Positions 18,894 to 27,112 of a DNA stretch of 58,574 nucleotides are shown here, one piece after another. Under the pieces are notes generated by a model, which saw only the letters and a list, made by a program, of their open reading frames with translations, was not told the origin of the DNA and ran no database searches. Positions within the stretch are counted from its first letter, which is position 1, and every line of letters starts with the position of its first letter. The stretch spans positions 1-58,574 of the forward strand of contig JAVBUH010000057.1 in the NCBI GenBank assembly GCA_031555505.1. The letters are read 5' to 3'. A program made the translations under genes and the position numbers. The DNA comes from JAJDIA01 sp031555505 (lineage in GTDB: Bacteria; Bacteroidota; Bacteroidia; Bacteroidales; Tannerellaceae).

Positions 18894-20337
18894 TCTTTCT
18901 ATATTTTTGCTTTATAAAAGCAATGCATTCGTTATAAATAACAGAATCGGCGTATCGCATGATAACAATATACATCATAACTGCAATCGCAATTTTCAAC
19001 AAGAGCAATAAATAAATATTTGCGATAAACGACGTTAGCAGGTATGTCGCAGTCAAGACCACAAGGGTACTGACAATATACGGGATTATATCTTTTATCA
19101 CATCAAGTAACCGAATGTAGATTAGTTTATTCACAAAGTAATGTAATATTAATAGCCCGACAAAGCTAATGAAAACATAAGCATATACCATCGGGAATAT
19201 GCCAAACGGCACAATCAAAAGCAATGCCACCAATTGTAGTATTGAAACTAAAATGATGGAAAACATATAAATAGTAGACTTCCCATATACAAGCAGTATA
19301 TTTGTATAAAGAACCCATAAGAAAATAAACCCGCCCCACAGACAGAATATCTGGAGGAAAGGAATACTTTCTAACCATTTTTCTCCTACAGTGACAAGGA
19401 TGAATTCTTTACCAATAAAGGCAAATCCAAACATACAAGGGAAAGACACAAATGCACCAAACCTAATCAATTTTCTGAAAATATTCACTTGCCTCTCTTT
19501 CTCTTCATTGACTTCAACCAAAATGGGTTGTGAAACAGACGAGATCATCCCCGAGATAAGAGAACTGCTTATAGTGAACCATTTATATCCTTGTGAATAG
19601 AATCCTACCTGCTTCTCCCCATACAGTTTCCCTAAAAGCACAGAAAAAATATTATTACTGATTTGGAGAAAAATATTTGTTATAAGCAGTTTCGAACTAA
19701 ACAGAAACATTCCTCTCAACCGGAATAATTCAATGGAAAAAGTAGGCTTAAAAGGAGAGTACCTCCATCGAAGGATCAATGTAATAGCAGAGTACGATAT
19801 CATTTGGAGCACTATCCCCCAATAAGCAAACCCGTTGATAGCAAACCATAAACCAACACAACCGGAAACAATAACAGAAACTATATCAATTTTCGCTCTC
19901 TCTTTCACCATCACTTTCTTAAACAGCATCGCATAATGGGCTACTCCCATACTATTTAACAAGAAAGTAAGAAAAAGAACTCTTGACAAATTGACAAGGA
20001 GTTCATTATCATAAAATTTGGCAATCAAGGGGGCTAAGAAAAATAATAGTACATAAAAGAATAAGCCAATAAAAAGACTAAACCAAAAAACGGCATTATA
20101 ATCCTCTTTCTCTATCTCTTTCCTATTAATCAGAGCAATAGTAAAGCCACTATCAATAAACGTGGTGGCAATGGCGGAAAAAATTGCCAACATCCCGACT
20201 AATCCATAATCGTCGGGAGAAAGAATACGCATTATAATGATCCCAAAAACAGCTCCAACCAATTGTTGTATCCCATTACTAATACCTCCCCAAAATAGGC
20301 CTTTTGCTGTTTTCTGCTTTAACGATTCTTCCGTCAT
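18886..20337 (-). CDS. Wzx-type polysaccharide flippase (MOP superfamily)
   Basis: 483 residues with about 12-14 hydrophobic helices spread over the whole length and short charged loops. The beginning (KQKTAKGLFWGGISNGIQQLVGAVFGIIIMRILSPDDYGLVGM) is the classic polysaccharide-biosynthesis flippase start. It should move an undecaprenyl-linked oligosaccharide across the inner membrane. Overlaps the FkbM gene by 4 bp (ATGA) and the GT23-like gene by 8 bp, so these are coupled. No Wzy-like polymerase is seen beside it, which would fit export of a fixed-length oligosaccharide. Confidence 0.93.
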   Translation of the reverse strand: MTEESLKQKTAKGLFWGGISNGIQQLVGAVFGIIIMRILSPDDYGLVGMLAIFSAIATTFIDSGFTIALINRKEIEKEDYNAVFWFSLFIGLFFYVLLFFLAPLIAKFYDNELLVNLSRVLFLTFLLNSMGVAHYAMLFKKVMVKERAKIDIVSVIVSGCVGLWFAINGFAYWGIVLQMISYSAITLILRWRYSPFKPTFSIELFRLRGMFLFSSKLLITNIFLQISNNIFSVLLGKLYGEKQVGFYSQGYKWFTISSSLISGMISSVSQPILVEVNEEKERQVNIFRKLIRFGAFVSFPCMFGFAFIGKEFILVTVGEKWLESIPFLQIFCLWGGFIFLWVLYTNILLVYGKSTIYMFSIILVSILQLVALLLIVPFGIFPMVYAYVFISFVGLLILHYFVNKLIYIRLLDVIKDIIPYIVSTLVVLTATYLLTSFIANIYLLLLLKIAIAVMMYIVIMRYADSVIYNECIAFIKQKYRKNG

Positions 20338-21239
20338 ATCACTGCCCCGCTACTTTTTGCCCGCACCAAACATTTCCTTAAATAGCGGTGAACAAAGCAT
20401 AGATATCCTTCCGTAAAACTCACTTCATATCCCCATTCACTTAACAACGAGGGTATTACCTCAGCATCCTCTTCTTTATGGTATGTACAAACAGCCAAGT
20501 GAACGTCCGAAAGCCTATTTAACAAATTCCGGCTTCCATGTAACGCATCCTGTTCAGCACCTTCTATATCCATCTTAATAAACAAAGGCACATCCTCCTG
20601 ATTTGAAAAAATAGAATCTAAAGACAATGTATTTGCCACATCACTATTTCCTATATAACCCTTCAATATGCACACTTTGTCTTTCCAAGGAGAGAAAGTG
20701 GCCTCCAAAGCTTCAATCCAATGATCTTCACACTCAAAGAGATATACTTTCTTTGTCAAATCGATCGTTTCCAATGAAAATATACCTTCGGCAGCCCCAA
20801 GATCAAGCAATACCCTTCCCTTCAATTCGGTATAATCTTCCACATATCGATGAGGAGAAGTAAGATCCTGCTCCAGTAATAATGAACGATAGGTTTCCCT
20901 TACATTCTCTGCAGCGTATTTCAATGGAAAAAATAATTTCTTGCGATTATGCAGCACATAAGGTAAACCGGAATTTTTATCATGGAATACATCCACCTCA
21001 CGATCCTTATACAGCAATGATGCCTCAAAAGGATAACACGTTAATCCATGCTTACCAATAAATGCATAAGCAGCATTTTTTTCGGTTGCAGGTAAAATCT
21101 GCCGGCACAAATAGGTGAGTTTGGATCTTGTAACTAAAGGAAATGTTCTGAGAAAAGACAATACATCTCCCAGAAAAGCCTGATATATTTTTTCACGATA
21201 AATTGAAGGAATATATTTTCTATAAAGCTTGGCTATCAT
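20334..21239 (-). CDS. FkbM-family methyltransferase
   Basis: 301 residues. The SAM-binding motif I is VLLDLGAAEGIFSL (about 143-156), followed by VYLFECEDHWIEALEATF and FIKMDIEGAEQDAL, all typical of FkbM methyltransferases. In glycan loci these enzymes O-methylate a sugar residue. The N-terminal 130 residues (YRKYIPSIYREKIYQAFLG...) form an extension often present in Bacteroidetes members. Its stop overlaps the flippase start by 4 bp. Fourteen bp separate it from the dehydrogenase gene upstream. Confidence 0.88.
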   Translation of the reverse strand: MIAKLYRKYIPSIYREKIYQAFLGDVLSFLRTFPLVTRSKLTYLCRQILPATEKNAAYAFIGKHGLTCYPFEASLLYKDREVDVFHDKNSGLPYVLHNRKKLFFPLKYAAENVRETYRSLLLEQDLTSPHRYVEDYTELKGRVLLDLGAAEGIFSLETIDLTKKVYLFECEDHWIEALEATFSPWKDKVCILKGYIGNSDVANTLSLDSIFSNQEDVPLFIKMDIEGAEQDALHGSRNLLNRLSDVHLAVCTYHKEEDAEVIPSLLSEWGYEVSFTEGYLCFVHRYLRKCLVRAKSSGAVI

Positions 21240-21253
21240 ATTCTATTAGATTT

Positions 21254-22645
21254 TTATAACCTCCCATCCACCCACTCCCTCTCGACCAGTGCCTTTGTGT
21301 CAAAGATTACCTTGCCTTGTTGGTGGATTGTTTTGAAGTCTATTGTTTTAAATACATTGTGGGCGACGGCTACGATGATAGCGTCGTATGAAGAAGGGTT
21401 GGGCATTTCACTCCGCAGCGAGAGGTCATATTCGACGCGCACCTGTTCGCGGATCGCGTACGGATCATAGACGTCTACATGCAGGCCGAACTCTTCCAAT
21501 TCACGTACTACGTCGATTACTTTCGTGTTGCGGGTGTCGGGGCAGTTTTCCTTGAAGGTGAAGCCCAACACAAGCACTCGGCTGCCGACGATTTTGAGGC
21601 CTTTACGGATCATTAGTTTGATCGTTTTGGCGGCGACGAAGCGGCCCATGCTGTCGTTTACAGAGCGGCCGGAGAGGATCACTTGCGGGTTGTAGCCCAA
21701 CTGCTGCGATTTATGCAGGAGGTAGTAAGGGTCTACGCCGATGCAGTGCCCGCCTACCAGGCCGGGAGAGAAACGGAGAAAGTTCCATTTGGTGGCGGCA
21801 GCTTCCAACACCTCTTGCGTGTCGATATCCATACGGTCGAAGATGAGCGCCAGCTCGTTCATAAACGAGATGTTCACGTCGCGCTGGGCGTTTTCGATTG
21901 CCTTGGAGGCTTCGGCTACCCGGATGCTCGATGTTTTGTGTACGCCGGCGTCGATGATGGAGGCGTATAGTTGCGCCACTTTATCGGCAACGGCGGGAGT
22001 AGAACCGGAGACTACTTTACGGATTGTGGACAGCGTGTGTACCTTATCTCCCGGGTTAATGCGCTCGGGCGAATAGCCGCAGAAGAAGTCCACATTGTAT
22101 CTCAAGCCCGACTCCCGTTCGAGCACAGGCACGCAGTCTTCTTCGGTACAGCCCGGATATACTGTTGATTCGTAGATCACGATATCGCCTTTCTTCAATG
22201 CTTTTCCTACGGTGGCAGAGGCACCCAGCAAGGGCTTCAAATCAGGTATTTTAGAAGATGTGACCGGCGTTGGGACGGTAACGATAAAGATGTTGCCTGT
22301 CCGGATCTGACCGGCATCAGCCGTCAATTGCAGGCCAGGATAGGCTGTTAGTCGCAAATCAGCATCAGCCATTAACTGCAGGTCGGCATCGGCCGTTCGT
22401 TGCAAACCCGCATCGGTTGCCAATTGGGACTCGATACCGATACTGCCGGACAGCTTTAATACCGCCTGCAATGCCTCATCCGTCACCTCTTGCGTGTGAT
22501 CGTTGCCGGCAAGCAAAGATGCTACTCGCCCGGCATTGATATCGTAGCCGATTACTGGATATTTACGGGCAAAGGCCACAGCTAAAGGCAATCCTACATA
22601 GCCCAGTCCAATGATTGCTATCCTGATTTTTTGTTCTGTCTCCAT
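21254..22645 (-). CDS. UDP-sugar 6-dehydrogenase (WbpO/TviB type) with an in-frame repeat insertion
   Basis: 464 residues from METEQKIRIAIIGLGYVGLPLA. The start at 22645 is chosen over an upstream ATG at 22723 because the Rossmann strand follows at once and a promoter-like TATCTTTG lies between them. It oxidises a UDP-HexNAc (probably UDP-ManNAc, UDP-GlcNAc or UDP-GalNAc) to the uronic acid with two NAD. Motifs: GLGYVGLP, VTVPTPV, the catalytic cysteine in GGHCIGVDPYY, and TFKENCPDTRNTK. Unusual: residues 76-115 are five 8-residue repeats (TADADLQL type) inserted just before NIFIVTVPTPV, where relatives have a short helix. First gene of the leftward glycan run. Confidence 0.93.
   Translation of the reverse strand: METEQKIRIAIIGLGYVGLPLAVAFARKYPVIGYDINAGRVASLLAGNDHTQEVTDEALQAVLKLSGSIGIESQLATDAGLQRTADADLQLMADADLRLTAYPGLQLTADAGQIRTGNIFIVTVPTPVTSSKIPDLKPLLGASATVGKALKKGDIVIYESTVYPGCTEEDCVPVLERESGLRYNVDFFCGYSPERINPGDKVHTLSTIRKVVSGSTPAVADKVAQLYASIIDAGVHKTSSIRVAEASKAIENAQRDVNISFMNELALIFDRMDIDTQEVLEAAATKWNFLRFSPGLVGGHCIGVDPYYLLHKSQQLGYNPQVILSGRSVNDSMGRFVAAKTIKLMIRKGLKIVGSRVLVLGFTFKENCPDTRNTKVIDVVRELEEFGLHVDVYDPYAIREQVRVEYDLSLRSEMPNPSSYDAIIVAVAHNVFKTIDFKTIHQQGKVIFDTKALVEREWVDGRL
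22301..22420 (-). repeat. Five 24-bp tandem repeats inside the UDP-sugar dehydrogenase gene
   Basis: 120 bp made of five 24-bp units encoding ATDAGLQR, TADADLQL, MADADLRL, TAYPGLQL and TADAGQIR. The period keeps the reading frame. Units differ by several substitutions, so the array is not brand new, but copy number could still change without a frameshift. Confidence 0.85.
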
Positions 22646-22888
22646 GACATACCAAAGGCTCGTCACTCCCAGTCGGGGCAACTTCAGCACGGCAAAGATA
22701 AGGAATTGCAAAGAATAACCCACGTCTTAGCCCAGGAATTACCCATTACGGCTCCTTTACATCTCCTTTATAACTCCCTCACCTCTTCTCTCCACAGTGA
22801 TACCACTGCTGCCTTCTGCCTTCAGGCGCGTTCTTATTAACTGATACACAAACAAATATACCTGAATCCTGCCCCTTCAGGCTATCCT
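22646..22888 (-). promoter_or_regulatory. Leader and candidate promoters of the glycan locus
   Basis: Two minus-strand -7 elements are seen: TATATTTG (22853-22860), which would give a leader of about 200 nt, and TATCTTTG (22693-22700), which would give one of about 40 nt. Neither has a clear -33 partner. No UpxY/UpxZ-like antiterminator gene, which usually opens Bacteroidales capsule operons, is present. The interval between is otherwise featureless apart from short CCTTCAGG-like repeats. Confidence 0.5.
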
Positions 22889-23494
22889 TCAGGAACGTTC
22901 AGCTTCAGGCCGCATGTACACCCCCACCCCATACTTCGCCTTCCGCAATTTACCGTTGGCAATCAGTTGGTTGATGCGGCGCATGGATGTTCCGAAAGTT
23001 ACGCCGCACAACTTGCAGAACTCTTTCCGGGTGATACAACTGTGATCCTTGAAATACCTTTCAAGCAGGCGATCGATGTCTGCGGGAGAGCGCTTGAGTG
23101 AATGGTTTTTTTCGCGTACACGTTCCAGGTGAGGGCTCTTGAAGGCGGCGAGGAAGTCGGGATCGGGACGGAAGGTGACAGACTTTACCCGGATCGATTC
23201 CGCCCGCCGTTCGTCGGGCGTATCCACCGGCGGACAGTCGAGCGTGAGTGAGAAGAGGCCCAGACCGTCAATCTGCACCATTTGTCCGCCTAACAGTGCC
23301 ATTTTCATCACAGTGGTATAGGCCTCCAGCGCGGCTTTGGCGTCGGCGGTACTCAGGGAGTTGAATTGGTGGATGAGTTCAATCACTTCGGATGTCTTCA
23401 TCGTTCCGGTTGGTTTGACACGTGCGTGCAGTTTCGGTTTGCGGTTACTGTTCTTCGGAACAGGATTCTGGTAGAAATCATACTGTATTCCCAT
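22889..23494 (-). CDS. HU-family DNA-binding protein with C-terminal extension
   Basis: 201 residues from MGIQYDFYQNPVP; an ATG 39 bp further upstream is possible but the IQYDFYQNP start is conserved in this family. The first 125 residues match the Bacteroidetes HU-like (HU-HIG) domain: SEVIELIHQFNSLSTADAKAALEAY, then GGQMVQIDGLGLFSLTL. The C-terminal 70 residues (SPADIDRLLERYFKDHSCITRKEFCKLCGVTFGTSMRRINQLI, given as a landmark) look like a helix-turn-helix unit. A double DNA-binding architecture fits a nucleoid or locus-specific regulator. It sits just upstream of the glycan locus and is transcribed in the same direction. Its mRNA leader contains the 22-bp array described separately. Confidence 0.85.
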   Translation of the reverse strand: MGIQYDFYQNPVPKNSNRKPKLHARVKPTGTMKTSEVIELIHQFNSLSTADAKAALEAYTTVMKMALLGGQMVQIDGLGLFSLTLDCPPVDTPDERRAESIRVKSVTFRPDPDFLAAFKSPHLERVREKNHSLKRSPADIDRLLERYFKDHSCITRKEFCKLCGVTFGTSMRRINQLIANGKLRKAKYGVGVYMRPEAERS

Positions 23495-23570
23495 AGTATT
23501 ATTGTTTGGATGTGAATGAATTATTGTCGACAACCCGGTCCTTTATTGCTGTCACCTAAAGGACTTATCC

Positions 23571-23658
23571 TGCCCACAGCTGTACAAAGATGTTCGCACA
23601 ACTGTGCGAAGGTCTGCTCACACGTGTGCGAACATCTTCGCACAGTTGTGGGTAGGTT
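23571..23658 (-). repeat. 22-bp-period array B in the HU-gene leader
   Basis: Four units of exactly 22 bp start at 23571, 23593, 23615 and 23637. Each has a dyad core of the form CACAnnTGTG (for example TTCGCACAACTGTGCGAA). Units 1 and 3 resemble each other, as do 2 and 4, giving a 44-bp higher order. Transcribed leftward, 23597-23611 can pair with 23636-23650 (15 bp) and 23587-23600 with 23625-23638 (14 bp); the two helices interlock and exclude one another. Confidence 0.85.
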
Positions 23659-23670
23659 AAACCTTCAGCA

Positions 23671-23701
23671 CAAAGATACGAATACTTCCTGGTCTCTGCA
23701 A
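23671..23701 (-). promoter_or_regulatory. Promoter of the HU-like gene
   Basis: Minus-strand TTGC (23698-23701), 19-bp spacer, TATCTTTG (23671-23678): a good Bacteroidetes promoter. Transcription from about 23664 would place array B at the very start of a leader of about 170 nt. Confidence 0.75.
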
Positions 23702-23744
23702 CAGTGCATCAGGATGCCGGCAACAGATATAAGGGGGAAAATAG

Positions 23745-23774
23745 TTGCAAATTCACATATCAAAAGTATATTTG
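23745..23774 (+). promoter_or_regulatory. Orphan rightward promoter
   Basis: TTGC (23745-23748), 18-bp spacer, TATATTTG (23767-23774). No intact gene follows before the GH20 relic at 24020, so this may be the promoter of a lost gene. Between 23775 and 24019 there are several small palindromes (ACGTATACGT near 23811, GTGATATCAC at 23882-23891) but no coding region. Confidence 0.5.
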
Positions 23775-24019
23775 CACGTCAGCCGGTCTTTTCCAGGCAA
23801 TTGCAAAAACGTATACGTAGCCGCGCCTTGAAGCAACGTAAGCGTCTCGGCTATCACACCTTGTAGTGAAGCAGCAAGCATGTGATATCACAACCACCCC
23901 TTGATGTCACTCAAAACAAATTATGAATCAACCGGTTAACCCCTTCGGTGACATGTGAAACCAAAAAAGGGAAAAAGGTCTGACGCGCGCGTACGCGAGA
24001 AATAGAGATTAGGATTGGC

Positions 24020-24362
24020 GAGCGGTTCATCCAGGATAATAAACTCGGAAACGAAGCCGGTCTGGTCTGGAACATTACTTTGTGCGGCGCACCTGCGACA
24101 TGGTGACCAGCCTGGGCAAAACCATGATCGGATGGGATGAAGTCATTGCCTCCGGGGTTACGCCCGACAAGGCTGTTGTAATGTGGTGGCGGCACAACCG
24201 GGAAGACCAACTGGCGAAAGCCCTGGACGAAGGTTTCCGCGTGATCCCCCCTTCCTCCGCTTCCTGGATGCGCTGGGTGTTTACTATTTCAACCCGTTTG
24301 ACAAAGGCTCAACGCCCGAGCCATGGGGTCCCGAAAGAAAGGACGATGCGGCCGAAGGATAA
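24020..24362 (+). pseudogene. Relic of a GH20 beta-N-acetylhexosaminidase
   Basis: The segment GKTMIGWDEVIASGV followed by VVMWWRHNREDQLAKALDEGFRVI matches the GH20 region around the conserved tryptophan of the active site. It is preceded in another frame by ERFIQDNKLGNEAGL and, after a frame change, YFVRRTCDMV; after GFRVI it shifts to a third frame reading DALGVYYFNPFDKG and ends at a TAA (24360-24362). At least two frameshifts and loss of both ends make it non-functional. The origin of the last part is not clear and may be from another gene. GH20 enzymes act on host mucin or N-glycans. Confidence 0.7.
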
Positions 24363-24399
24363 CCTTTCCTCCCTTTTTTTGTCATCAAAGCGCATAAAT

Positions 24400-24448
24400 T
24401 CGTTCCAATTAATGTATATTTGCACACAAACTCGTGCCAATTAATGTA
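24400..24448 (+). promoter_or_regulatory. Promoter with flanking 17-bp direct repeats
   Basis: TATATTTG (24415-24422) lies 43 bp before the ATPase start codon. A 17-bp sequence, TCGTKCCAATTAATGTA, occurs at 24400-24416 and again at 24432-24448, one mismatch, 32 bp apart. The copies overlap the -7 element and the likely transcription start, so a bound protein would block initiation. Confidence 0.65.
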
Positions 24449-24465
24449 ATTCAATCCGATTTCTC

Positions 24466-25761
24466 ATGGAAAGAACAGCTATTGACGAACTAAAAAGGTG
24501 GAAGAACAGCACTTCCCGCAAGCCCTTGATCGTACGGGGGGCGCGTCAGGTGGGTAAGACCTGGCTGATTAAAGTATTCGGCCGGCAGGAGTATGCCCGG
24601 GTGGCATACGTGAACTTTGAAAGCTCGAAGGTGCTACAAACGTTATTTGTGGAGAATTTCGATATCAAACGGATACTGACAGCCGTCGAAATAGAGACTG
24701 GCATATCGATCCATGCGGAGGATACACTGATCGTTTTCGACGAAATACAGGAGGCGGAACGAGGGATCACGTCACTCAAATACTTCTGCGAGAATGCACC
24801 CGAGTATCACCTCATCGCTGCCGGATCATTGTTAGGCGTGGCATTGCACGAGCATACCTCCTTTCCGGTAGGGAAAGTGGAATTCCTGAACCTGTACCCG
24901 CTGTCATTCGGGGAATTCCTGCAGGCTGCCGGACAAAAACCGCTTCACGACCTGCTCCAACGTAAGGATTGGGAGCTGATCCGCGTGTTCAAAGACAAGC
25001 TGAGCCATTTCCTACGCCAGTATTATTATGTGGGAGGAATGCCGGAAGTGGTTGCTTCATTTGTGGAGAAGAATGATTTCAACGAAGTCCGCACCATCCA
25101 AAAGCAGATACTCGCCGCTTACGAGCAGGATTTTTCCAAACATGCCCCCAACGAGATTGTTCCCCGGATACGTATGCTGTGGAATACGATTCCGGCTCAA
25201 CTGGCCAAAGAAAACAAGAAATTTATCTATGGGGCCATCAAACCGGGAGCAAGGGCCAAGGACTATGAGTTGGCGCTTACCTGGCTGATGGATTGCGGAC
25301 TGGTTTACAAGATCAACCGGGTATCTAAGCCTGATATCCCACTGATCGCCTATCAGGATCCGAATGCTTTCAAACTCTTTACGGTAGATGTCGGACTATT
25401 GGCTGCCATGGGAGAAATACATGCCCATACACTACTGGACGGGAACCGTATATTCGAAGAATTTAAGGGATCACTCACAGAGCAGTATGTATTACAGCAG
25501 TTAGTCCTGGTTTCCGGTATGGCGATCAACTACTGGAGTTCGGAAACAGCTAAGGCCGAACTCGATTTTTTACTGCAATATCACGGTGAAGTCATTCCGG
25601 TTGAAGTCAAAGCCGAAGAAAACCTGCATGCCAAAAGCCTGCGTAGTTTCTGCCAAAAGTATCTGCCACGAACAGCCATCCGCACATCCATGTCGGACTA
25701 CCGGCGGGAAGAGTGGCTTACAAACGCGCCGCTCTATGCAATTGGCTCCTATTTTGATTAA
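24466..25761 (+). CDS. AAA_14/DUF4143-type ATPase
   Basis: 431 residues. N-terminal AAA-like ATPase with Walker A GARQVGKTWLIK (about 21-32), Walker B LIVFDEIQE (about 88-96) and sensor segment HLIAAGSLLGVAL. The C-terminal DUF4143 half contains YVGGMPEVV (about 189-197) and a final PD-(D/E)xK-like region ELDFLLQYHGEVIPVEVKAEENL (landmark). Members are very common in anaerobes, sporadic between strains, and their role is unresolved; suggestions include defence or toxin-like functions. The gene stands alone between relic sequence and a strong hairpin, consistent with acquisition as a single cassette. Confidence 0.9.
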   Translation: MERTAIDELKRWKNSTSRKPLIVRGARQVGKTWLIKVFGRQEYARVAYVNFESSKVLQTLFVENFDIKRILTAVEIETGISIHAEDTLIVFDEIQEAERGITSLKYFCENAPEYHLIAAGSLLGVALHEHTSFPVGKVEFLNLYPLSFGEFLQAAGQKPLHDLLQRKDWELIRVFKDKLSHFLRQYYYVGGMPEVVASFVEKNDFNEVRTIQKQILAAYEQDFSKHAPNEIVPRIRMLWNTIPAQLAKENKKFIYGAIKPGARAKDYELALTWLMDCGLVYKINRVSKPDIPLIAYQDPNAFKLFTVDVGLLAAMGEIHAHTLLDGNRIFEEFKGSLTEQYVLQQLVLVSGMAINYWSSETAKAELDFLLQYHGEVIPVEVKAEENLHAKSLRSFCQKYLPRTAIRTSMSDYRREEWLTNAPLYAIGSYFD

Positions 25762-25782
25762 AGGCAATGCTTATTCATTCAA

Positions 25783-25812
25783 AACCACCGCACTCCTGGG
25801 AGTGCGGTGGTT
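25783..25812. terminator. Bidirectional hairpin between ATPase and permease genes
   Basis: A perfect 13-bp stem, AACCACCGCACTC and its complement, with a CTGG loop, lies between two convergent genes. A short T4 follows on the minus strand only, so termination is likely but not classical. Confidence 0.75.
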
Positions 25813-25891
25813 CCTACGTGTCTAATCAAAGCTGTTTTGGTACACAAATGAAAGTTACTTGCTAATATTATTGATGTAAACTTATTAACGG

Positions 25892-27112
25892 TTACTCATA
25901 ATGCAGCGCTTCGGCCGGAGCGATGGTCGCCGCCTTGCGGGCTGGGATGTAGACGCTGAGGAAGATAGCCAGCAGGATAATGGCAGCGGTGATCAGGAAG
26001 CTGGCCGTCACCCGGAGCGCCGTCACCGGAAGGGCTGTCACCAGCAGATCCAGGTTCACGATATTCAGGCAGATCACCAGCGCAATAGCCAGGCAGACTG
26101 AAGTGAGCAGCAATGCCTCGCTGACCACAAACCCGAACAGTCCCAACTTCGAGCTACCCAATGCCATTCGTACGCCCATCTCGCTTATACGCCGTTTCAT
26201 CCGGAAGGTGAACGTACCGAAGATCGCCAGCAGGATATTGACCAGGAAGAAGGTAGCACCCATGGCATAGAGCGACAGCTCGTTGCTGATACGGACGTTG
26301 TTGTTCTCACGCACCTGGGCGACAGGGAAGAAGTTGGATATATTGAATCCCGTGCCGGGAAGGTAATGGACCACAAAGTTGTCGAACGCCGGAGCAAACT
26401 GCGCCTCATTAGCATCCGGCACCCGAAGCACCAACTGCGGCAGGCGCACGTCTTTACCCGTACCATTGAAATGCCCCAGAGGAATGTACAAGGCGCGTTC
26501 GGGCAGACCGAAGTCGTTACCCTTGACCCCGGCCACCACACCGATCACCCGGAAAGTATCGGTTTCATTGATGCCCGGCTTCACAAATTTACCGAGCAGC
26601 GAGCCGTCCGGAGCCAAATCCTTCGCCACATTCTCGGAAACAAGTCCCACATACTCCTTATTGGCTATCTCTTCCGGTGTAAACCAACGTCCTTCTTTCA
26701 ACTGGAGGGAGAACATGGAGAAAAACTTGTGGTCCACAAAGCGGTTATATACACCGTGTGATTCCAGGCTGTCCAATTTCACATCTCCGTTCCACATCCA
26801 ATTCGTATAGGGATACGCATAGCCGGAGATGGAATAATCGGTGATACCCGGCAGTTGCGCAATTTGCCGCGCCATACGGTCAAAGCTTTCCCACAGGCTG
26901 TCGCCCGTCAGCGTGTTATCGCTCAGGCGCTCGATATGGAGGGCATAGCTGTCGCCCGGGTCGGCGCCATTCGGTATAGCATACAGGCGGGCGTAGGTAA
27001 CGGTGAAATCCACCACATAAAACAACAGCACCGTCACAAAGCAGATAAACACACCCGGCAGAATGTTCTGGCTGAACTGGTTCTTCAATATTTTAAACAA
27101 CGAACGTATCAT
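25892..27112 (-). CDS. FtsX/MacB-like ABC permease, copy 1 second gene
   Basis: 406 residues. One N-terminal membrane helix (about 17-38, ILPGVFICFVTVLLFYVVDF), a periplasmic MacB-type domain (about 40-280) and three C-terminal helices (FFLVNILLAIFGTF; SEALLLTSVCLAIALVICL; FLITAAIILLAIFLSVYIPARKA). No ATPase or fusion protein is encoded nearby. Members export peptides or lipoproteins or act as mechanotransducers at the envelope. Its start overlaps the stop of the upstream permease (ATGA), preceded by an unusually complete Shine-Dalgarno sequence (see 27116-27126). It is a close paralogue of the gene at 28867, most similar in the C-terminal membrane part and less in the periplasmic domain. Confidence 0.92.
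   Translation of the reverse strand: MIRSLFKILKNQFSQNILPGVFICFVTVLLFYVVDFTVTYARLYAIPNGADPGDSYALHIERLSDNTLTGDSLWESFDRMARQIAQLPGITDYSISGYAYPYTNWMWNGDVKLDSLESHGVYNRFVDHKFFSMFSLQLKEGRWFTPEEIANKEYVGLVSENVAKDLAPDGSLLGKFVKPGINETDTFRVIGVVAGVKGNDFGLPERALYIPLGHFNGTGKDVRLPQLVLRVPDANEAQFAPAFDNFVVHYLPGTGFNISNFFPVAQVRENNNVRISNELSLYAMGATFFLVNILLAIFGTFTFRMKRRISEMGVRMALGSSKLGLFGFVVSEALLLTSVCLAIALVICLNIVNLDLLVTALPVTALRVTASFLITAAIILLAIFLSVYIPARKAATIAPAEALHYE

Noticed and set aside
22646..22723. N-terminal extension of the UDP-sugar dehydrogenase
   Set aside because: The added 26 residues precede a canonical Rossmann start, are not family-like and overlap a candidate promoter.
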